A stretch of 64,000 nucleotides of DNA from Syngnathus acus (lineage: Eukaryota > Chordata > Actinopteri > Syngnathiformes > Syngnathidae), in assembly GCF_901709675.1 (NCBI RefSeq), contig NC_051093.1:9620053-9684052 (forward strand), read 5' to 3'. A program made the position numbers and the translations under genes. Of the stretch, positions 55,881 through 64,000 are shown one piece after another. Numbering within the stretch: the stretch's first letter is position 1; every line of letters starts with the position of its first letter. The notes below the pieces were generated by a model. That model was not told the DNA's origin and searched no databases. It saw only the letters and a list, made by a program, of their open reading frames with translations.

Positions 55881-57241
55881 AAATATATAATACTCCATTG
55901 GATCAGTTTAGCCACGATGGTTGTTTTTCTGTGCTCGTGCAGAAACTAAATTAGTATCAAGCTTTGTTTCTTGTTTTAGTAGTTTTTTTCCCCCTGTCTT
56001 ATATTGTGTTGTTTACCATATTCAGGAATCTTGTCAGAGGATTACATACTGCTTATTATATCGCTCGTGTCCTATTTTCTTCCTTTGTAAAAAATAGCCT
56101 TTAATATAATTATCCTATAAAAACAAAGCCTCTCCCTCCGCCAGCACTTAATCCTGCCGTCGTAGGATTTAGCATAAATACACAAGTACTGTACCTACGT
56201 GTTTACACACTGTAGTAATTAATCAAAATGAACATTCACACGTGATCACGCTGCTTAAAATAATCATTCAGCCGCCTCCAAACATTCTTCTGTTAATGTT
56301 CCAGTGCTGAAATTGCATGGCTAGCTAGCTTGTAACGCGTGTCCGTGAGTGTGTATTTGTAAATGTGTTTGTAGCCTTGGCTTGCCTCCATGCTGGCTGC
56401 CTCATTTGGCTGCAAGTTAAAAGCAAGTGGACTCCCGAGCTCAATATGTTATTTTGCATCCACTCAAGCTTCAGCTGCTACGTCCGACTGGTTTCACGTT
56501 TGGAATGCTAGCTAGGGCCACGATCCAACAGCTTTTATTTGTCAGTCTTACGTTTACTACCGTGGGTTTTTCCTCCCTCCCATTTTTTGGGGCTCGTATT
56601 ACTTGTCGCATTATGTCGTCTATATATTGGAATTAATGCCATGGTGCTTTCCAAGATTAAAGAGTGATGTCATGTGGGCGCGCTAACATCAGCTCTCACC
56701 TTGTTAATAATGTTAATGCTGGTGTGCAGCTTTTGTGAGCCTTTAAAACATCCATAAATTCATTTGCTTGGCTTATTTACCTTGCTTGCGCCCATGTCTT
56801 TGAAGCTTAAGAAATGCCCACTAACTGCTGCTAAATTGTTTTCGCCGCAGTGGCTTAAAAGTAAATGACACTTCAGGACTCCTACTGCTGTTGGGGAGCG
56901 AAAAAACATTCATGTAGTGATTAGGCTGAATAAGTACAAAGGTTGCTAGAGAGCATGCATAAAACATTATTCACAGTTCATCGTCAATATAGTCTTCCAA
57001 TCATTTTTAACAATTCAACACAAAACAGTAATTAAACAAAAATCATGACATAATGCTATTATTGTCTTTGTATTTTATGAGTCAAAAAATGAAGAGCGGT
57101 CCTCTAGCCAGGCTTTGTAATGGAGTTCTACAAGCTGCCTTTCATCACAGTTTCTTGCCAATAATCAATATGAGCATTCAGCTGAAAATGTCATTTCCTT
57201 AACCTGGCTCTCGTCTCTTCTCAGAGCTCGGCTGGGTCGCC

Positions 57242-57475
57242 ATGACGAGCGAGGAGTGTCCTGCGCCGCTGGGGGGCATTTCCTCGCCAGGGCATGGCGC
57301 CAGGGAGTACGGCTCGGCGCAGGCTGATGACATCATCGAGGAAGTGGGTCCAGGTGATGAAGCCAGCATCGGAAGTGACCTGAGCACGCTTGTGGTGCCC
57401 TTCCCGGAGCTGGCGCCCGTGGTCTTCTTTTGCCTGAAGCAGACCACCTGCCCCCGCAGCTGGTGCATCCGTATG
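57242..57475 (+). CDS. cacna1i: T-type voltage-gated calcium channel alpha-1 subunit, first coding exon (partial gene)
   Basis: The N-terminal 78 residues of the low-voltage-activated calcium channel pore subunit (Cav3 family), which in neurons carries T-type current. The start codon context is GCCATGA, preceded by the acceptor ending at 57224. The first 50 or so residues are acidic and poorly conserved. They are followed by the family signature before segment IS1: FPELAPVVFFCLKQTTCPRS then WCIRM. The match LAP..FFCL.QTT.PR.WCI.M is closest to recalled Cav3.3 (CACNA1I), where CACNA1G and CACNA1H differ (for example WCLR). Gene order with GTPBP1, SGSM3 and a galectin also supports cacna1i. Homology stops after Met78, and the best donor is ATG then GTTTCC (57475), a weak site; C then GTATGG at 57470 is the alternative. 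The channel's membrane segments lie beyond the window. Confidence 0.87.
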
Positions 57476-60400
57476 GTTTCCAGTCCATATCCTTTCCTTC
57501 GCTGGTGGAAATGCTGCTCTTTATTTGCACTCAGGGATGCTCGTGGAAATGTTCGAATTTTGGTTGTCAGCTGTTTTGAATGGCAACTGGATTGTGATGC
57601 CGGCGGTGGTGTTGTTTACCTCAAGCAAAGAGCCGCCGAGTAAGCGTTTTTGTCACTTGGAAGGAGGACATTTTGAAGGCCAACATTCAGGCCTGCAGTA
57701 TTTAAGCAAATTGTTACAATGCAGGACAAGTATATCAATCACAAAGTCTTTCATTATTGTCCTTTTTTAAATCGCAATTATCAGTCGAGCCTTCAAACCC
57801 ACTACACTGATCAAGAAAAAGACACCAAGAATAAGTGAATCGAAACGGCTGATATCCATAAACGATAACATTAACAATTCCTTATTGACCAATCGCCGCC
57901 CATAAATAAGCACGAGTACAATGAATCCTCTTAAGTCAATGCCTTTCAACTCATGCACGCTACGCTCGATAAACAGCCGTGTCGTACGTACGCAACGGAG
58001 TCCGAGTGACACCGAGCCGTGCGTTTGCTGACCGAGCTGGCGTTGGGACTGAAGATGATCCTTTCCCATCAGGAGCGCGCCAAAATCATGCTGAGCTGCC
58101 GCATTGTGCGTGTGCGCATCCATCACGGGAATGTCACAGGACACACGCAGCTTAGCATTTCCCTCTGTGGGTTTGATGCCGTTTGTCGTTGAGTAGTTCA
58201 AGAGGCTCTGGACAGAAAAGAAAAAAAAAAAAGTTATGTAATGCCATGTGTGAACAATAGCACAGCCTTTGGAGGCTTTTTATTTGATTTGATTTGCTTC
58301 AAGTGAGGCCAGCCCCAGCAAGTGAGGACAAAGTAAGCATATATGCCATGACAAGATCACATGAGGTTTGTGAAATGTGTTTGAGTGAGTGCGCGCGCTT
58401 GCTGCAATGTGTGTTTAGGAGAGGGGTAATAAGAGGCTGTTTGGCCATCTCTTGGCAGATCAATAAATCTGTCCGCCAACCAGTTAAGAGGGGGCCTTCG
58501 GTCTCGCACGCACGCACGCACGCATGCACGTCTCCAATAGTCTCCCACGCCTGCGGCAGAGCACCTGGAGTACTGTTGCCGCAAGCCCTCCGTCATGCGC
58601 CACTACAGTATTCTTTCCCGTTACAGCACAGCACAGTACAGTACAGTACACTTCAGGACGCTCGATTAGGTATGCTTGCTATTGCGGTCATTAGCTCCAC
58701 TGAAATACTGTACTGCTATATTTGAAGGCATGTGAAGTGGTGGTGAATGCTTCATCATAAGGCCATTCTGGGATGAAAGTGAAATTCATGCTAATGACTT
58801 TGCAGCCGTCGCTGTAGAAAATCGATAGCGGTGATTTTTTTTTTTTTTTTGAAGCTCAGTGTTGACCGATGTGGCTCTGCTTGCCGTCCTTCCTCTCCCC
58901 CCCCCGTTCAAACATGAGTGCAGCTGAAGCCCCGATCATATTTATTTCCTCCCGCATTGCCTTCTTTCTGTCTTTCTTGCCCTTTCGCTTCCATTTTTTT
59001 TTTTTTTGGTACCACACTAGTTGTCTTCTTTGATTGGCTCCTGCGGTGTTCATGCAGAGTGACCGGCCTCTGTGGCCCGTGATCCTCTCTGGCCTTGACA
59101 GCTTGTTATCTCCATGGTGACGGATGGCTGAGGCGTTGCCGTGCCTGGGTCTTAACTAGTGCTGGGGATGGAGCACACACCTGGGACACATCATCCACTT
59201 TGGCTCACCTTCCTCCTCCGTTTGAATACAATCTCCTCGGGTAGCTTTCTTCAGACTCGACTTTGGAAGTTTTTGTTCAAAATGGCGCCGTGGAAGCAGG
59301 TTAAAATTTGATGATTGCCAATCTGCTAGTAGAAAGCGCAAGCAAACGTTAATGAGCCACCGCCAAGGATAAATAAGAACCTATTAGTATGATTATGCTT
59401 CCCATTACTAATTATATTCCAAGATGCAATCGTGGTCTTCGGCGTCCTTTTTTGCACCCTTGGCCCTTCTCCCTCTTGGGTAGACCAAAGTACATGAACG
59501 CATGTGAGTTGGGAGAGGCGCACTGGTGAGGAGATGAGGGCTTTCAAGTGACTTTAATGAGTGTTGTCGCGGCAGGCCTCGGTGCTTGCGCACTCTGGCC
59601 GACCTCGCTCACATGTGGCACTTTTAAGGCACTGCCTCTGTAATGAGCATGTGGTCTGTGTGTGTTATGATAGCAAAAGCCCCACACGACATGAATAAGA
59701 GTGATGTTATCTGACGCTCATTTCATTTTATTTACGCCGTTAATACATAATCTAACGCAAAAATTAGAATGGAATGATTGCAATATTTGTTTTTTTATCT
59801 CGGAGAATTAAAAAGTGGTGGGTTCAATTAAAAAGAGAAACGATTTCATTTTTCATTCTCCAATGAGCTTTGCTGCTAACTGAAGGCGAGGCTGAATTTA
59901 TTCTCTTTTCTTTTTTTAATTATTTTCCCAGCCACAAACTGCTGTGGTGGTGGTCTGGAGGTCACACACTGTATTGAGGAATGTTTTTCAATCCGTACTA
60001 AGCTAATTTGCTAATTGCTTTAAGTGCTAGATTGTATGCATCCAATTGGATTTGTACTCGAATGTATTGTAGCGAGTTTTGTCATGCAAAGCAGTGAGCT
60101 ACTAGGAAAAATTGGAAATAGACTCCAATCATCAATCATGATGCTGTGGCAAAAATGGCGGAAGTCAAGCGTGTAGGTAATGCCTTACAAGGAACAATAA
60201 TGGTGGTGGACTTACTTGGAGTCGTGTTTTTGTCCAAAACAAACACGGGGCTGTTTCTCTCTGCTTTATGCTGTTTCCTTTATAAGATCCTGGAGGAAAT
60301 TGAATTAGTCTGCCTCTATAGCTGCAGAGTAGTTTATATTATCTGTTGTTCACAAATGTTTTCACAATGAGTCATTGTGCACAGTGCCTTGGTTTTGTTT

Positions 60401-60865
60401 TTGGTTGTTTGTAAGTGACCATGACATTTTCATGAATAACGTATTCTCCTGCTAAAATGCATTCATGGCAGGATGGAAAATAAAAATGAGTTAAGACTCA
60501 ATGCTCAAGCAAAAAATATATATATATTTGCTTTTTCTCCATCAGAAGAGAAGCCAGATTCTCAAAGAATTCTTTTCCCAAAGCTGCTCGAAGTTCTTGT
60601 TAAAGCCTTCTCTCGCTGTTTAACACTGCAAGGCAGATAAAGTGCTAAGGACTCATTCCAATGTGACAGCTCAGTCTGCCTTCACTTTGTCGAATAATAT
60701 TGGTGTTGCGTGCGCATTGTGCAATGTTTTGCTTCCAGCTAATGCTGTGGAAAAACTGACAAGCAAACAATAGTTGCACGCTTAAACAAGCCGGGCCGCG
60801 ATGATTATGACTGCAAACAAACAGCAACTCCCATCAGCCGCAACATTATCGACATTGTAATGAGA

Positions 60866-60896
<31 letters not shown>

Positions 60897-62079
60897 AAGT
60901 TTGCATTTTATTGAGAGCTATTTTACACTTGTAGTCAGTGACCGTGCAATGCTTTCCTCACTTGACTGAAATCCAAAAGTATCATAAGTCTCACTGGGAT
61001 AAGAAAGATAGTCAGTTGGTGTCGTAAAGTATCTTATGAAGTACATGAAAACGTGCAATGGAGTAGAATAGAAATAATATTGGTGAGTTCATATCGTTCC
61101 AGTGATGGCAATTGCTAAGGCCCCGTAATATTTGCATGGGGTTTGTTGCTGGGCAGAATTCGTAAAGCAAAGTCATTTGTGCCACACAAAAAAGGTCACT
61201 GCTAGCCCCGCCTACTTAGCTATTTAAAAAAAAAAACAGGTAGATGCTTCAAGATTATAAACAATTATATATTTATAATTTATCAAAACAATGTTGTTGT
61301 TTTTTTGGTAAATAAAAGAAAACACATGCCCCTAAGGTGGATGCAACTGAGCAAATATACATCATATGAAATATTTAGTGTTTATAATTTGGATGAAAAA
61401 GGAGGAAAAAATTCGAAATTAACTATAGAAAAAAATACTAATAATAAAAACATGATTTTAACTGGAATTGAAATTGTGAGTATACAGTAGCTTCAATAGC
61501 GTTTCACTGTTCAGCTTTGTAGGAAATGCGTGAGCTGTGTGAGTCATTGGGGGATGTTTATGAATATTCTGCTTTTTGATTGATCATCAGAATGTTTCCG
61601 CGAGATCCATTTGGCCACTTGCAGCACCCGCTTTGAGGTCCACCCTTCTGTAATGAATACTTATGAGTGCATTAGCAGACCAAGAAGACTCATTACAATA
61701 TCAAGGAAAGGAGCACATGGCACACGCTTTCATGGCTTTTGAGAAGAGATTTTTTTTCCCCTTTTTTTGTCGGGGTCCTTTGCCGCTCGCGATATGAGCG
61801 TGTCACGCTATGAACGTCTGTGGAACAATTATCCCAATCTCAAATGCTTCACCGATGCTTTACCCACGGAGGGGGCAATGCTCGGGAATCCTGCGGCAGC
61901 CTTTCTGCATCACGGCTTCTCCTGCTTCCAGTTTGCATCAAGAACTTTGTGATTCACTCTCGCACAGCTGTCATGTGTGATGGTGCCCTCGCAGCATGTT
62001 CCGGAACGTCACTGACGTACTGTATGATGGGCTGCAAACCATGTGGCTTGATTTGACATTGATATTTTCCAATCCCAAA
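57476..62079 (+). other. cacna1i intron, no exon seen
   Basis: The next exon should encode CNPWFE and segment IS1. It was not found, so the intron runs at least to the window end. The stretch includes a CAG repeat and a 144-codon reverse frame at 57767-58201 that I do not recognise and do not call a gene. Confidence 0.6.
60868..60896. repeat. (CAG)n trinucleotide repeat
   Basis: Nearly ten perfect CAG units, within the channel gene's intron and therefore non-coding. Confidence 0.95.
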
Positions 62080-62497
62080 TTACCGTATTTTCCGGACTAT
62101 AAGGCGCACCTAAAAACCTAAAATTTTCTCAAAAGCCGACAGTGCGCCTTATAGTCCGGTGCGCCTTATATATGGACCAAATTCCTAAATTTAAACTGGC
62201 CCGAAGCATTGTGTCATGAAATCAATCATAAGTGGCCCGCTGAAGACTATGAATCATGAATCAAAAAGACTATGGATCATTATTTTGTGATTATAAAGTA
62301 ACTTGTTGCGTCTGAAGTTGAAATAAAAAAGATAAAATGGAGAATGATTTGATTTGGTTGAAAAATCTGACATGATGCATTAATGGTGCGCCTTATAGTC
62401 CGGTGCGCCTTATACAAGGACAAAGTTTTAAAATGGGCCATTCATTGAAGGTGCGCCTTATAGTCCGGTGCGCCTTATAGTCCGGAAAATACGGTAA
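62080..62497. mobile_element. MITE-like element with 31-base terminal inverted repeats
   Basis: 418 bases starting TTACCGTATTTTCCGGAC and ending in its exact reverse complement over 31 bases. The ends share most of their sequence with the element at 37631-37806. Inside are three identical 29-base direct repeats (62142-62170, 62396-62424, 62451-62479), each containing the terminal motif CTTATAGTCCGG. There is no open frame of a transposase, so it is non-autonomous. Confidence 0.88.
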
Positions 62498-64000
62498 CTG
62501 AAAGGGATGATGGCCATTAATGTGCGGGTACGGGGAGCAGGAGTTGGAGATTGCTAGTTAGCACTCTCCCTCAAAAGGCAACTTGGGAGGGAAGGAGGGA
62601 GACGAGTGAACTCTTGCCCAGTCCCTGTCAGCACAAAGGACGTCTGGTGTGTGTGTGTGTGTTAGCGTGTCATAAGTTCACGTGTGTTGTCTTTTCTTGT
62701 CCTGACAGAGGAGGAGAGCTAGAAGTGTCTAATTACGCTGGTGACTGCCACTTTGGACCTCTTCTGAAAAGAGCGAGGTGTCACAAAGCCTCGATTTAAG
62801 ACTGAGATTAGGATGAAAGAACCAAAACAAAAATCGGAGTAACAAGAGGGACGCTAAGAAGCTGGAGCGAACCAAACTTAAACAGATAGATTTGGTAATA
62901 AGTGCAGACACCTTCCCAGACCTCTGACATGCGAGGGATCGATTTATGATGAATATCCTACCGACAGTTAAATCAGAAAAATCTGAAAATACTCTAAAGT
63001 CAATTATTTTGCATAGCACTTGGGGAGGCCAGCATATTTCAAAGAGGTGGCAGTGCCCCCTCTAGCTCCGCCCGTGCAGAATAGCAGAACCAATTCCTAC
63101 CTACTTGTACCTTTCTTGGCTTGGTGGTATTTCAAAAAAAGACCTTGCCCTTAAGAACATGAATTTGTGATGTACACTTCCAACACCTTCTGCTACAATA
63201 TTTCCTGCCTTTTGTCCAGTGACCCTTTTGCTCTTCTTCCTTTCGCTCTGTTACCTCCACGAGTTGCTGGCAGAGACGATAGAGAGTGGAGTTAGGTGTC
63301 AAAGAAAGAAAAAGGGCTTATGGTCTAAGGTGAGGAAAGAGTTAGCCACCACCGCAGACCTGCTGCAATGGACTGCTTTGTCACTGTCAAACACACACAC
63401 ACACACTATATATAGCTCTCCTATATAAAACACACATAATCCCAGTTGTCACTTATGTGTGACACATATATGGCTCACGGTCACCCCAAATCCTTTCTTT
63501 GTGTTAATCATCTCGAAATGTGCAAGGCATATATAGTATGTGTCAGGGCATAAGCTTCAACTTTTCTGACCAGTGAGAAAAGCTTGAGCATGTTGCGTAA
63601 TGTTGAAACTTAACTGTTGATATGTGCAGCTTAAATGAGCCTTGCAGCTTAAATCATTCAACATCAGCTTTAAACTTACAAGTAGCTGAGCTGGTGAGTT
63701 TCTTCTCAAAGTGTGTGTGTCCGGTAGAGGGTCGCCATGTCAAGCAATCAAAGCCTCGCTCAAAGTGAAACCAGCTTAGGTGGAAGGAGACAAAGAAATA
63801 GTAGCGTGCCTGCCGGTCAGACATTTGATCAAATGGTTTAATGAGCGCAAATGGGATAGCGATTCGGAAATGGAGTCTGGCTTTGCTTATTTCCAGGCCC
63901 AGTCTGCGTGAGGGAGGCTGATGGCGTCTCTACGCTGTCACACTCTTCTTGTCTGGTGACTCTGAATGTGTGGGAGCATGACCATGTCATCATTTTACAC
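62498..64000 (+). other. cacna1i intron continuing to the window edge
   Basis: No exon recognised. A short CA run lies near 63391-63405. Confidence 0.5.

Larger units (their letters stand above)
41203..57224 (+). other. Putative 16 kb leader intron of cacna1i
   Basis: Bounded by the GTAAGT donor after 41202 and the acceptor CGTCTCTTCTCAG ending at 57224. Apart from the repeats listed separately, I found no exon in it on either strand. The 182-codon frame at 43118-43666 is a purine-rich, overlapping low-complexity frame, not a gene. Confidence 0.4.

Noticed and set aside
62142-62479. Three regularly similar repeats considered as a CRISPR array
   Set aside because: The repeats lie inside a transposon with matching ends, spacers are unequal, and the window is vertebrate.

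Overview
This window is vertebrate nuclear DNA, most likely from a teleost fish. It has spliced genes with GT-AG introns, many introns of only about 80-200 bases inside the genes, abundant CA/GT and tetranucleotide microsatellites, and short palindromic DNA-transposon remnants of types common in fish. I see no bacterial-style operons, no CRISPR array and no tRNA or rRNA gene. Because coding sequence is split into small exons, almost all long single-frame reading frames here are chance or antisense shadows. The genes were reconstructed exon by exon, using splice sites, reading phase and recalled family sequences.

Layout: (1) 1 to about 19.9 kb is non-coding as far as I can see, with a GATA microsatellite, CA repeats and a 26-base C run. 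(2) About 19.9-26.3 kb, + strand: a complete SGSM3 gene (TBC, SH3 and RUN domains; 20 coding exons, 752 residues), with a possible non-coding first exon ending at 20235. (3) About 26.35-31.7 kb, - strand: a complete GTPBP1 gene (translational-type GTPase; 14 coding exons, 676 residues), tail to tail with SGSM3. (4) 32.69-33.13 kb: the 3' end of a LINE-type retrotransposon. (5) 33.63-35.59 kb, + strand: a complete four-exon prototype galectin (134 residues) with every sugar-binding residue kept. (6) About 40-64 kb, + strand: the 5' end of a T-type calcium channel gene, best called cacna1i. It has a CpG-rich putative first exon ending at 41202, a 16 kb leader intron, the first coding exon at 57242-57475, and then intron to the window edge. 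Two related terminal-inverted-repeat elements (37631-37806 and 62080-62497) and a long hairpin element (about 55654-55880) lie in the non-coding parts.

The proteins do not form one pathway: a Rab-type GAP scaffold, an mRNA-turnover-linked GTPase, a secreted or cytosolic lectin and a neuronal calcium channel. Their link is chromosomal. From memory, all four families have human members on chromosome 22q13.1, so this looks like a rearranged piece of that ancient linkage group. The most interesting signals are in the introns and UTRs: a GT repeat running straight into a splice acceptor, a CT repeat acting as a pyrimidine tract, a chain of four in-frame NAG acceptors, a G-rich repeat in the GTPBP1 3' UTR, and a CRE cluster near the SGSM3 start. 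I found no clear previously undescribed system.
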